Shown piece by piece: positions 56,342 to 64,000 of a DNA stretch of 64,000 bases. Made by a program: the position numbers and the translations under genes. The stretch is from positions 363,501-427,500 of the forward strand of contig NZ_CABFMQ020000001.1 of NCBI RefSeq assembly GCF_901905185.1, in the 5' to 3' direction. Under the pieces are notes generated by a model. The model was given only the letters and a program-made list of their open reading frames with translations. It ran no database searches and had not been told where the DNA came from. Each line of letters starts with the position of its first letter. Position 1 is the first letter of the stretch. The stretch comes from Methylocella tundrae (GTDB lineage Bacteria > Pseudomonadota > Alphaproteobacteria > Rhizobiales > Beijerinckiaceae).

Positions 56342-57439
56342 ATGAGCGCACAATCCATCGACGCGGTAGGCGATCATTTTCTCGTCGGCCTGCGGCCATC
56401 GCCGGTCCTTGGAGAGCGCGACCGCGCGTTGCTTCAGGATCTGAAGCCGGCCGGCGTCGTTCTCTTCAAGAGTAATTTTCGTCATGATCTTGCCTATGAC
56501 GGCTGGCTCGAAAGCCATCGGCGGCTGCTAGAGGACGTGCGCGCGGCCGCCGGGCGCCCCGATCTTCTCATCGCTGTCGATCATGAGGGAGGCCGCGTCA
56601 CCCGCACGCCTGCGCCGATCACGCGCTTTTCCTACGCCGCGCGCTGGGCTAAGGACGCCGCCGCGGTCGGCGACGCGATGGGGCGCGAACTCGCCAGCCT
56701 TGGCTTCAACCTCAACTTCGCTCCCGTGCTCGACATTCACACCAATCCGGCCAATCCGGTCATCGGCGAGCGGGCCTTCGGAGCGACGCCGGACGACGTG
56801 ATCGAGGCCGCGCTTCCCTTCATGCGCGCGATGCAGGCCGCGGGGGTGATCGCTTGCGGCAAGCATTTTCCGGGTCACGGCGACACCAGCGTCGATTCTC
56901 ATCTTGGCTTGCCCTCCGAGGATTCAGACATCGAGGCGTTGCGCGCCCGTGAGCTCAAGCCCTTCGGCGCGGCGATAGCGGCCGGCGTTCCGATGATCAT
57001 GACCTCGCATATTCTCTTTCCGCGCATTGATCCCGATGCGCCGGTTACTCTGTCGCGCCGCTTCGTGACAGAGATCTTGCGCGGCGAACTCGGCTTCGAG
57101 GGCGTGACGATTTCCGACGATATCGGCATGGGCGCCATGAAGGGCTTCTTTGACGCGCCGGACGCAGCGGCGAGGTTTCTCGCCGCCGGTTGCGACATGC
57201 TGATGGTCTGCGCTCACTTTACCGAGGCCGATCGCGCGAGAGGCTTTGCGGCCGGAATCATCGACGCGCTCGAGGAGGGGCGACTTGATGAAGCTCTGCT
57301 CGCGCGGTCAAAAGCCCGGATCAAGGCTCTGCTCGCACGGGCGCGCAACCACCGCGTCGAGGCTCTGCCGGAGACGGCTTTGGCGGCGCACCGGGCCGCC
57401 GGCGCGCAGTTTTCGGCGGCGACCGTCGAAGTCGTCTGA
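56342..57439 (+). CDS. nagZ: beta-N-acetylhexosaminidase (GH3)
   Basis: Cytosolic enzyme of 365 residues that removes N-acetylglucosamine from recycled muropeptides. Family 3 signatures: IAVDHEGGRVTRTPAPITRF, NFAPVLDIHTNPANPVIGER, KHFPGHGDTSVDSHLGLP (carrying the NagZ-specific His/Asp acid-base pair) and the nucleophile Asp in VTISDDIGMGAMKG. Length fits NagZ. It stands alone between cbtA and modE. AGGA lies just before the ATG. Confidence 0.93.
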   Translation: MSAQSIDAVGDHFLVGLRPSPVLGERDRALLQDLKPAGVVLFKSNFRHDLAYDGWLESHRRLLEDVRAAAGRPDLLIAVDHEGGRVTRTPAPITRFSYAARWAKDAAAVGDAMGRELASLGFNLNFAPVLDIHTNPANPVIGERAFGATPDDVIEAALPFMRAMQAAGVIACGKHFPGHGDTSVDSHLGLPSEDSDIEALRARELKPFGAAIAAGVPMIMTSHILFPRIDPDAPVTLSRRFVTEILRGELGFEGVTISDDIGMGAMKGFFDAPDAAARFLAAGCDMLMVCAHFTEADRARGFAAGIIDALEEGRLDEALLARSKARIKALLARARNHRVEALPETALAAHRAAGAQFSAATVEVV

Positions 57440-57610
57440 CCGTCGCGGGCATTGCGGCTCCGGCTCCGGCGCCGCCTGCCAAGGCGCGTCCGGAAATTTC
57501 CCGGCACAACTCCAGCGGGCAAAGGATCCTGCGGGGCGCCGCCTGATTATTCTCATTTTGGTTGTAGACCACGTGATTTTCGGGCAAATAATATGCAAGA
57601 GGAAAAAACA

Positions 57611-58414
57611 ATGCCTCGTGTATTGCCGGGAGAGATCGACACTTTGCTCGCTTTGCGGGCAAACGGGAAATTGTTGGTCGGCCGCGAGCGCGTCACGCTG
57701 CTCGAAGCGGTGATCCAGCACGGCAGCATCACAAAGGCGGCCGACGTCGCCGGCTTCAGCTACAAGACGGCTTGGGACGCGGTTAACGCGATCAACAATC
57801 TTCTGCCGCGCCCCGCATTCATTACGCACACGGGCGGCCCTCGCGGCGGCGGCGCGGAGGTGACTGAAGAGGGACGCCGCCTGCTCGTCACATTCCGCCG
57901 CCTCGAAGAAAAGCTCAGCCGGATCTCCTCCAGCATCGCCGTGCAAGGCATTGAGTGTGAGGAAGACCTCATTTTCTGGGGCATCGGCATGAAGCTCAGC
58001 GCCCGCAACACTTTTCATTGCACAGTGCTCGAAATCTTCGCCGCGCCTGTCAATGTCGAGGTTCGGCTGCAGGTCTCGCCGGAGGTGGTTATTTCCGCGC
58101 TCGTCACCAACGCCAGCGTCAGCGAACTTGGGCTCGTCAATCACCGCCCCGTGCTGGCTCTGGTCAACGCCAGCTCCGTCATGCTGGCGCCTTGTGATCA
58201 GATGCCGCGGATTTCCGCCCGCAATAAGATCATGGGCCGCGTGCTTGAACGCTTCGACGGCGGCTCCGACGTTGAGGTCACCGTCGGCATCGGCGCGGGC
58301 AAGACGATGACCTCGATCATGACGCAAGACAGCGCCGACGCGACCGGAATTAAGCCGGGCGCCGATGTCTGCGCGATATTCCAGGACTGCAACGTGATCC
58401 TGGCCAGCGATTGA
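57611..58414 (+). CDS. modE: ModE-type molybdate-responsive transcriptional regulator
   Basis: Protein of 267 residues with an N-terminal LysR-like winged helix (LLEAVIQHGSITKAADVAGF then SYKTAWDAVNAINNLL) and two C-terminal TOBE/Mop segments (KLSARNTFHCTVLEI and RISARNKIMGRVLERF). ModE binds molybdate and then represses molybdate transport genes or activates molybdoenzyme genes. The ATG 57611 is chosen because AGAGG lies about eight bases upstream; the open frame to 57452 is not family-like. No mod transporter lies next to it. It ends before a REP pair and a terminator. Confidence 0.9.
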   Translation: MPRVLPGEIDTLLALRANGKLLVGRERVTLLEAVIQHGSITKAADVAGFSYKTAWDAVNAINNLLPRPAFITHTGGPRGGGAEVTEEGRRLLVTFRRLEEKLSRISSSIAVQGIECEEDLIFWGIGMKLSARNTFHCTVLEIFAAPVNVEVRLQVSPEVVISALVTNASVSELGLVNHRPVLALVNASSVMLAPCDQMPRISARNKIMGRVLERFDGGSDVEVTVGIGAGKTMTSIMTQDSADATGIKPGADVCAIFQDCNVILASD

Positions 58415-58485
58415 ATCGCCAGCTTTCGTTGGGGGAGACTGGTTGATCCTGCCTCGGCCGCGTGTGGGCCGGCAGACTTTTGGCT

Positions 58486-58588
58486 AGAGCATATTCCGAT
58501 CAGATCGGTTCGATCTGATCGACAAGAATATGCTCAGGCTTCTGAATCTGGGGCGATTTCTGATCGATCGAATGACTCCATTCGATCG
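58486..58588. repeat. two-hairpin palindromic repeat (REP-like)
   Basis: First hairpin: GAGCATATTC (58487-58496) with CGATCAGATCG (58497-58507) faces CGATCTGATCG (58511-58521) and GAATATGCTC (58526-58535), with only an ACAA bulge. Second hairpin: CGATCGAATG (58565-58574) with CATTCGATCG (58579-58588). GATC-rich palindromes of this kind, built around GAGCATATTCCGATCAGAT, are widespread extragenic repeats in Rhizobiales genomes as far as I know. It lies between converging modE and cysNC. Confidence 0.7.
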
Positions 58589-58602
58589 GAAAGCGCTCCA
58601 GG

Positions 58603-58625
58603 CTCCCGGCTTCGGGAGTTTTTTT
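58603..58625 (+). terminator. rho-independent terminator after modE
   Basis: CTCCCG (58603-58608), loop GCTT, CGGGAG (58613-58618), then seven T (58619-58625) on the plus strand. This is a textbook intrinsic terminator for modE. It overlaps the stop codon of the converging cysNC gene by two bases. Confidence 0.85.
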
Positions 58626-60552
58626 AAATCGACCAGTCGTCGCGATCGATGAATCCGCGCTGGACCAGGGCCGCGACGATCAAAGCGGCGGCCTCCCGCG
58701 CGCTCTGGCCGTCGCGGCCGACGATCAATTCGGGATTCTTTGGCGTCTCATAGGGTTGATCGATACCCGTGAAATTCTTGATCTCGCCCGCAAGCGCTTT
58801 CTTGTAGAGCCCTTTGGGATCGCGCGCGATGCAGTCTTGGATCGGCGTGTCGACAAAGATCTCGATGAACTCATCCTCATCAAGGAGTTCGCGCACGAGT
58901 TCGCGCTCGGCCGCGAAGGGAGAGATGAACGAGCACAGGACGATCAGTCCGGCCTGCGTCATCAGCCTGGCCACTTCGCCGACGCGGCGGATATTTTCAA
59001 TGCGGTCGATTTCGGTGAAGCCGAGGTCCTTGTTCAGCCCGTGGCGGATGTTGTCGCCGTCGAGCAGGATCGTGCGCACGCCGTGAGCGTAAAGGCGCGA
59101 CTCCACAAGATTGGCGATGGTCGATTTGCCGGAGCCGGAAAGCCCGGTGAACCAGAGGACGCCCGGCTTATGACTATTGAGACGCGCGCGGTCGGCTTTC
59201 CGGACGTTGAGGTCCTGAGCGTGAATATTGGTCGCCCGGCGCAACCCGAAAGCGATCAAGCCCGCCGCCGCCGTGGCGTTGGTGGTGCGGTCGATCAGGA
59301 TGAAGGACCCAGTCGAATGATTGCTCTCATAGGGATCGAAAGCGATCGGCGCCGTGGCGCTCAGTTTGCAGAACCCAACCTCATTGAGGCTCAAGGTCCG
59401 CGCCGCCATCTCGCCGAGCGTGTTAACGTCGAGCCTATGCTTGAGTTCTCTGATGGTGACGGGCGCTGTTTTGGCTCCGCTCTTCAGGAGATAGGAGCGG
59501 CCGGGCAGCAGCTTCTCCTCGCTCATCCAGATGAGGTGAGCGGCGAACTGATCCGAGACCTCCGGACGATTCTTCGGATCGGACAAGACATCGCCGCGCG
59601 CGATGTCGAGCTCGTCGGTCAAGGTGATGGTCACCGCCTCGCCCGCGCCGGCGCTCGCGCGGTCTCCGTCGGCGGTGACGATGCGCGCGACGCGTGACGA
59701 TTTGCCGGAGCCGGCGACGACGACTTCATCGCCCTCGCTGACGGTCCCGCTGGCGATCGTACCGGCGAAGCCGCGAAAATCGAGATGCGGACGATTGACC
59801 CATTGCACCGGAAAGCGGAACGGCTTGCCGGACTGGTCTTCCTCGACGTCCACGGCTTCGAGAAAGGCGAGAAGCGGCTGCCCCTGATACCAGGGCGTAT
59901 TGGCGCTGTTTTCCGAGACATTGTCGCCATGCCGCGCGGAGATCGGAATAGGAGTGATCGACTTGAAGCCGAGCGGTTCGGCGAAGGATTTGAACTTGGC
60001 GACGATCGCGTTGAATCCGGCTTCATCGAAGCCGGTGAGATCAATCTTGTTGACCGCGAGCACGACATGCTTGATGCCGATCAGCGATACGATGGTGGCA
60101 TGGCGGCAGGTTTGGGTCAAAAGTCCCTTGCGCGCGTCGACCAGAAGGATCGCGAGGTTGGCGCTCGACGCCGCTGTCGCCATATTCCGCGTATATTGCT
60201 CATGGCCGGGCGTGTCTGCAATAATGAAAGAGCGGCGCGGGGTCGAAACATAGCGATAGGCGACGTCGATGGTGATGCCCTGCTCGCGCTCGGCCTCGAG
60301 ACCGTCGACCAGCAGGGCAAAGTCGATCTCATCCCCCGTGGTGCCGTGGCGCTTGGAATCGCGCTCGAGAGCTGCGAGCTGATCGTCGAAGATGAGGCTC
60401 TGCTCAAACAGGAGGCGGCCGATCAGCGTCGATTTGCCGTCGTCGACGGAGCCGCATGTGATCAGCCTCAGGGTCGGCGGCATGCTGGCGTCAAGCTGAG
60501 CCGGCTCGGACCGGGGGCTTGCCTGAAGATTGGCGGAAACGGCCTCAAGCAT
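58624..60552 (-). CDS. cysNC: bifunctional sulfate adenylyltransferase subunit 1 / adenylylsulfate kinase
   Basis: Fusion protein of 642 residues (NodQ-like). The N-terminal CysN part is an EF-Tu-like GTPase with [35 protein letters not shown] and [10 protein letters not shown]; the C-terminal part (from about residue 455) is APS kinase with P-loop [18 protein letters not shown] and [15 protein letters not shown]. With CysD it makes APS from sulfate and ATP, driven by GTP, and then phosphorylates it to PAPS. The start overlaps the cysD stop by one base. It ends at the modE terminator. Confidence 0.95.
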   Translation of the reverse strand: MLEAVSANLQASPRSEPAQLDASMPPTLRLITCGSVDDGKSTLIGRLLFEQSLIFDDQLAALERDSKRHGTTGDEIDFALLVDGLEAEREQGITIDVAYRYVSTPRRSFIIADTPGHEQYTRNMATAASSANLAILLVDARKGLLTQTCRHATIVSLIGIKHVVLAVNKIDLTGFDEAGFNAIVAKFKSFAEPLGFKSITPIPISARHGDNVSENSANTPWYQGQPLLAFLEAVDVEEDQSGKPFRFPVQWVNRPHLDFRGFAGTIASGTVSEGDEVVVAGSGKSSRVARIVTADGDRASAGAGEAVTITLTDELDIARGDVLSDPKNRPEVSDQFAAHLIWMSEEKLLPGRSYLLKSGAKTAPVTIRELKHRLDVNTLGEMAARTLSLNEVGFCKLSATAPIAFDPYESNHSTGSFILIDRTTNATAAAGLIAFGLRRATNIHAQDLNVRKADRARLNSHKPGVLWFTGLSGSGKSTIANLVESRLYAHGVRTILLDGDNIRHGLNKDLGFTEIDRIENIRRVGEVARLMTQAGLIVLCSFISPFAAERELVRELLDEDEFIEIFVDTPIQDCIARDPKGLYKKALAGEIKNFTGIDQPYETPKNPELIVGRDGQSAREAAALIVAALVQRGFIDRDDWSI

Positions 60553-61460
60553 CAGAAATACCCCTCGCGCTTCTTTTTTTCCATCGAGCCCGATTCATCA
60601 TGGTCGATCAGGCGGCCTTCGCGCTCCGACATCGTCGAAGCGCGCATTTCCGCGATGATTTCGGGCAATGTCTCCGCCTCGGAGCGCATCGCCCCGGTCA
60701 GCGGATAGCAGCCGAGCGTGCGGAACCTCACTTTTTCCATGCGCGGCGTTTCGCCGGGCAATAAAGGCAGGCGGTCGTCATCGAGCATGATCAGGGCGCC
60801 GTTGCGCTCGACGACGGGCCGCTCCTTGGCGAGATAAAGCGGCACGATCGGAACATCTTCGGCGGCGATGTAATCCCAGACGTCGATCTCCGTCCAATTC
60901 GACAAGGGAAAAACCCGCATCGATTCGCCCGGTTTGATCCTGGTGTTGAAGAGGCTCCACAGTTCCGGGCGCTGATTGCGCGGGTCCCAGGCGTGCGCGG
61001 CGGAACGATGCGAGAAGATCCGCTCCTTGGCGCGGCTCTTCTCCTCATCGCGTCTAGCGCCGCCGAACGCCGCGTCGAACTTCCATTTGTCGAGCGCCTG
61101 GCGGAGCCCTTCCGTCTTCATCACCTGCGTATGCACGGAGGAGCCGGACGCGACCGGCGAAATGCCGCGGCGCACCCCGTCCTCATTGACGTGGACGAGC
61201 AGATCCATCCCGACCCTCGCCGCCATTTGATCGCGAAATGCGATCATTTCGCGAAACTTCCACGTCGTATCGACATGGAGCAAAGGAAATGGAGGCTTTG
61301 ACGGAAAGAACGCCTTCTGGGCGATGTGAAGCATCACGCCGGAGTCCTTGCCGATGGAGTAGAGCATCACCGGCCGCTCGAATTCCGCGACGACCTCGCG
61401 CATGATGAAGATCGCCTCCGCTTCAAGGCGACGCAGGTGAGCGGAAGCTGACTGTTTCAC
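60552..61460 (-). CDS. cysD: sulfate adenylyltransferase subunit 2
   Basis: Catalytic PP-loop subunit of 302 residues that adenylates sulfate. The ATP-binding loop reads [20 protein letters not shown], with [20 protein letters not shown] and [11 protein letters not shown] downstream, as in CysD. It starts the operon with cysNC, which it overlaps at TGATG. The upstream region 61461-61510 is AT-rich and includes AATAT-AAA-ATATT, a plausible promoter zone. Confidence 0.96.
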   Translation of the reverse strand: MKQSASAHLRRLEAEAIFIMREVVAEFERPVMLYSIGKDSGVMLHIAQKAFFPSKPPFPLLHVDTTWKFREMIAFRDQMAARVGMDLLVHVNEDGVRRGISPVASGSSVHTQVMKTEGLRQALDKWKFDAAFGGARRDEEKSRAKERIFSHRSAAHAWDPRNQRPELWSLFNTRIKPGESMRVFPLSNWTEIDVWDYIAAEDVPIVPLYLAKERPVVERNGALIMLDDDRLPLLPGETPRMEKVRFRTLGCYPLTGAMRSEAETLPEIIAEMRASTMSEREGRLIDHDESGSMEKKKREGYF

Positions 61461-61610
61461 GTGTTATTCCTGTAATATAAAATATTTCACGTATCCTGCA
61501 GCGTCATTTATATCTTCGTCTCGCCCTTGGCAACCACAGGAGAGGGAGCTTGGCGGATGCGCTTGGCCGAATTTTGGCGGCGGCCTCGGTCGCGCCGCGC
61601 TCAGTTGGCG
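61461..61610. other. short AT-rich to GC-rich gap upstream of cysD
   Basis: The part next to cysD contains a small inverted repeat with arms AATAT/ATATT around AAA (within 61474-61487) in AT-rich DNA, likely near the cysD promoter. No transcription factor site could be named. Confidence 0.35.
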
Positions 61611-62159
61611 TTAAAGCCGAAACTTCGGCTCTTCAGCGGGTTTCAGCTGAAGCGCAAGCCCCGCGGTGACGAGGACCACGGAGTCACAGGCCTTGGCGAG
61701 CGCCTGATTGAGCCGGCCTTGCGCGTCCCTGAACGTGCGAGCGAGCGCATTTTCCGGCACAATGCCGGACCCAACTTCGTTGGAGACGAAAATCACGGGA
61801 CCGGCGAGGCTTTGGACGCTATGCGCCAGCTCTTCGGATTCCTTCGCGAGATCGGCCTCTTGCAGGAGAAGATTGCTCAGCCAGAGAGTGGCGCAATCGA
61901 CGACGACGATGCGATCCACGCCCGCCTCGCGCCGTAACGCGGAGGCGAGTTCGAGGGGTTCTTCAACAAGCATCCAGTTCGGGGCCCGTTCCGCTGCGTG
62001 GCGGGCGATGCGCGCCGTCATTTCGGCGTCATGCGCCTGCGCCGTCGCGATCAGAACGGGGCGCACGGCCGAGCTTTCCGCAAGGCTTTGAGCATAGCGG
62101 CTTTTGCCCGAGCGCGCGCCTCCGAGGACAAGGAGGCTTCTGATTTGGAGCGCAGACAT
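61611..62159 (-). CDS. cobP: adenosylcobinamide kinase / adenosylcobinamide-phosphate guanylyltransferase
   Basis: Bifunctional enzyme of 182 residues (CobU/CobP) that phosphorylates adenosylcobinamide and then transfers GMP to it, activating it for attachment of the lower ligand of cobalamin. P-loop LVLGGARSGKSRYAQ, the strand RIVVVDCATLWLSN, and the conserved FVSNEVGSGIVPENALAR with RDAQGRLNQ match the family. It is a lone cobalamin gene here; the rest of the pathway is elsewhere, but cbtBA in the same window fits a cobalamin-making cell. Confidence 0.93.
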   Translation of the reverse strand: MSALQIRSLLVLGGARSGKSRYAQSLAESSAVRPVLIATAQAHDAEMTARIARHAAERAPNWMLVEEPLELASALRREAGVDRIVVVDCATLWLSNLLLQEADLAKESEELAHSVQSLAGPVIFVSNEVGSGIVPENALARTFRDAQGRLNQALAKACDSVVLVTAGLALQLKPAEEPKFRL

Positions 62160-62233
62160 CGCGGCGGCTTTTATCGAGAAGCTGAACTTTTGGGCGCGAG
62201 CGCGCTCAGGGGCCGAAAGACCGAATGCAAGCC

Positions 62234-62668
62234 TCAGGTCCGCCAGGGGTGCTCTGGCAATTCGCTGACGCCGAGGACTGCGACGCCTGCCTGCGCCACT
62301 GCGTTGTCGTTCTCGACGGCGCTGCCGCTGACGCCGATTGCGCCGACGAGAACGCCTTCTTCATCGACGATCGGCAAGCCGCCGGGAAAAGTGATCAGCC
62401 CGTCGTTGGAGTGCTCGATGCCAAACAGAGACCCGCCCGGCTGAGAAAGCTGGCCGATCGCCCCTGTCGGCATGCCGAAGAAGAGGGCAGTCTTCGCCTT
62501 CTTGATCGAGATGTCGATGCTGCCGACCCAGGCGTCGTCCATGCGGTAGAAGGCCTTGAGGTTCGCGCCCGAATCGACGACTGCGATGCACATTTGCGTT
62601 TTCAGTTCGACGGCCTTCTTGCGCGCTGCCTCGATGGCCGCTTCGGCATGTGCGATGGTGACGTGCAT
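62234..62668 (-). CDS. GlcG/HbpS family heme-binding-like protein
   Basis: Protein of 144 residues with the GlcG/HbpS fold: [56 protein letters not shown], and [20 protein letters not shown]. Family members include a heme-binding protein of Streptomyces and proteins beside glycolate oxidase; their shared role is unclear. The ATG 62668 is preceded by GAGGA; the open frame to 62785 adds 39 Arg-rich residues that are not family-like. No signal peptide at this start. Confidence 0.85.
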   Translation of the reverse strand: MHVTIAHAEAAIEAARKKAVELKTQMCIAVVDSGANLKAFYRMDDAWVGSIDISIKKAKTALFFGMPTGAIGQLSQPGGSLFGIEHSNDGLITFPGGLPIVDEEGVLVGAIGVSGSAVENDNAVAQAGVAVLGVSELPEHPWRT

Positions 62669-62910
62669 GGTTTCCTCATGATCTCTGGTGCGTTTCCGTT
62701 TGCGCCGACGCGCCGGCTCGTTGCTTTTGCGCCGCCTGTCGCGCAGGCGCGGCGCGATCGGCGATTCGGCGCGCGACCCTATCACATGCCGGGGCGGCGA
62801 TCATGACGAACCAAAGCCAGAGTCCGGTCTCGAATTGTTGAGCTGCGAGAATTGACCTATTCTTCGGCGCGCCGCTTCGACGGCAAGCACGCTGAGAGTT
62901 CCGGGCGACC

Positions 62911-64000
62911 ATGAGATTTGCTGATACGAGGCGCGCGCGCGGGATGCTTCTGGCGGTTTGCCTCTGCGTTGCGGCGCTTGCGACGCATGCGCTGGCCGAA
63001 CCAAGGATCGTCAATATCCTTGCATGGGGCGATTATTTTGATCCGAGGAGTCTTGATGAGTTCACCGCCGAGACGGGCGTCAGGATCGTCTATGACGTTT
63101 ATCCTTCCAGAGAGGCGTTGGAGGCGCGGCTGCGCGGCAAAACTGATTATGATGTGGTCGTCGCGCCGGGGCCGGCGCTGCAATCGCTGATCGCGGCTGG
63201 AGCTTTGCGCAAACTCGACAAGGCGAAGCTCTCGAACGCGACCGGCCTCTGGCCCGAGGTCATGGCGGTGCTCGGAGTCTTCGATCCCGGCAATCAATAT
63301 GCCATTCCTTATCTCTGGTTTACCGCAGGCCTTGCCTTTGACGTCGACAAGGCAAATGAGATCGGCGCCGCGGCGCCTTTTGAACCCGCGTCGTGGGATC
63401 TGATCTTCAGGCCGGATCGTCTTGCCGCCTTCGCAGATTGCGGCGTCTTCGTCCCGGATAATCCCGAAGAGATGTTCGCCATCGCTCTGCGCTATCTGCG
63501 GCTCAATCCCGCCTCGAAGAGCCTGAACGATTTGCGCAGAGCGGCGGAGCTGCTTGGCGGCATGCGGCGTTATGTGAAGAAGTTTCCTTCATCCGATGAT
63601 GTCGGCGCCCTCGCCAATGGCGACGTCTGCCTTGCGGTGGCCTGGAGCAGCGACGGACTGCAGGCGCGCGCGCGGGCGAAAGAGGAAGGCAACGGCGTCG
63701 ACGTCGGCTACGCCATTCCGAGGGAGGGGACGGTGTTGTCGCTTGATGCGCTCGTCGTGCCGAAGGACGCGCCGCATGGCGACGCAGCCTTGTCCTTCAT
63801 CAACTTTCTTCTGCGCCCGGAGATTGCCGCGCGCAACACGAACGCCACCAAACTCGCCAATGGCGTCATCGCCTCAAAACCGTGGATCGCCAAAGACATT
63901 CTCGACAACAAGGCGATCTACCCCGACCCCGAGACGATGGGTCGCCTCTTCGCCGTTCAAAACGCCGATTTGGCGACGCAGAAATTCATCGCGCGCGAAT
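62911..64000 (+). CDS. polyamine-type ABC transporter substrate-binding protein, 5' part
   Basis: An open frame runs from ATG 62911 to the right edge without a stop, at least 363 residues. It starts with a signal peptide (GMLLAVCLCVAALATHALAE) followed by RIVNILAWGDYFDPRSLDEF and ETGVRIVYDVYPSREALEAR, the pattern of PotD/PotF periplasmic proteins that bind putrescine or spermidine. Later NQYAIPYLWFTAGLAFDVDK, LAVAWSSDGLQAR and FINFLLRPEIAARNTNATK fit the same family. Most of the protein is inside the window. Transporter genes may follow beyond the edge. Confidence 0.88.
   Translation, partial: MRFADTRRARGMLLAVCLCVAALATHALAEPRIVNILAWGDYFDPRSLDEFTAETGVRIVYDVYPSREALEARLRGKTDYDVVVAPGPALQSLIAAGALRKLDKAKLSNATGLWPEVMAVLGVFDPGNQYAIPYLWFTAGLAFDVDKANEIGAAAPFEPASWDLIFRPDRLAAFADCGVFVPDNPEEMFAIALRYLRLNPASKSLNDLRRAAELLGGMRRYVKKFPSSDDVGALANGDVCLAVAWSSDGLQARARAKEEGNGVDVGYAIPREGTVLSLDALVVPKDAPHGDAALSFINFLLRPEIAARNTNATKLANGVIASKPWIAKDILDNKAIYPDPETMGRLFAVQNADLATQKFIARE

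Noticed and set aside
58756..59697. 313-codon ORF on the plus strand
   Set aside because: It is the shadow of cysNC; composition is Arg/Glu/Asp-rich with no domain.

Overview
The window is GC-rich, densely coding DNA of an alphaproteobacterium, most likely a member of the Hyphomicrobiales (Rhizobiales). The evidence is the gene order nuoD-to-nuoN followed by a biotin ligase gene and rnj (RNase J), a fused CysN/CysC, ModE with TOBE domains, a CbtBA cobalt uptake pair behind a cobalamin riboswitch, and ExoY-type sugar transferase chemistry. A methylotrophic or phototrophic family such as Beijerinckiaceae or Methylocystaceae is possible, but nothing in the window decides it.

Layout. (1) 1-12404: the 3' part of the respiratory complex I operon (end of nuoD, then nuoE F G H I J K L M N), all on the plus strand, with a short palindromic element between nuoM and nuoN. 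(2) 12471-14923: a biotin ligase gene with a problematic 5' end, and RNase J. (3) 15326-16339: a small unknown gene and a secreted YceI protein. (4) 16562-48468: a loosely packed locus for a surface polysaccharide. It holds a Wzx-type flippase, a Wzy-type polymerase, an ExoY/WcaJ-type initiating sugar transferase, six glycosyltransferases plus a truncated remnant of a seventh, a polysaccharide deacetylase, glucose-1-phosphate cytidylyltransferase, an NDP-sugar epimerase/dehydratase, three SAM methyltransferases with one shared architecture, a putative Fe(II)/2-oxoglutarate dioxygenase, a secreted glycosidase-like protein, and two tiny membrane proteins. Long intergenic stretches, changing strands and a gene remnant suggest repeated rearrangement. 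A 1574-residue regulator sits in the middle (24753-29477): CheB-like, CheR, coiled coil, PAS, PAS, histidine kinase, two receivers and a LuxR-type DNA-binding domain. A perfect 28-bp palindrome lies just upstream of its start.

(5) 48640-57439: housekeeping and accessory genes. These include a DUF427 protein; a probable minus-strand operon of NAD kinase, Nudix hydrolase, MHS-family transporter and a degenerate CitE-like lyase; a histidine-phosphatase-like protein; an exported HAD phosphatase; cobalamin-riboswitch-controlled cbtBA; and nagZ. (6) 57611-64000: modE with a clear terminator, cysD-cysNC for sulfate activation, cobP for cobalamin synthesis, a GlcG/HbpS-like protein, and a polyamine-type periplasmic binding protein that runs off the right edge.

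The polysaccharide genes fit a Wzx/Wzy route: the ExoY-type enzyme starts the repeat unit on undecaprenyl phosphate, the glycosyltransferases extend it using sugars that include a CDP-activated and probably C-methylated sugar, the flippase exports it and the polymerase joins units. No Wza/Wzc-type export genes and no CDP-glucose 4,6-dehydratase were seen, so parts of the pathway must lie elsewhere. No rRNA, tRNA, CRISPR array or intact insertion sequence was recognised.
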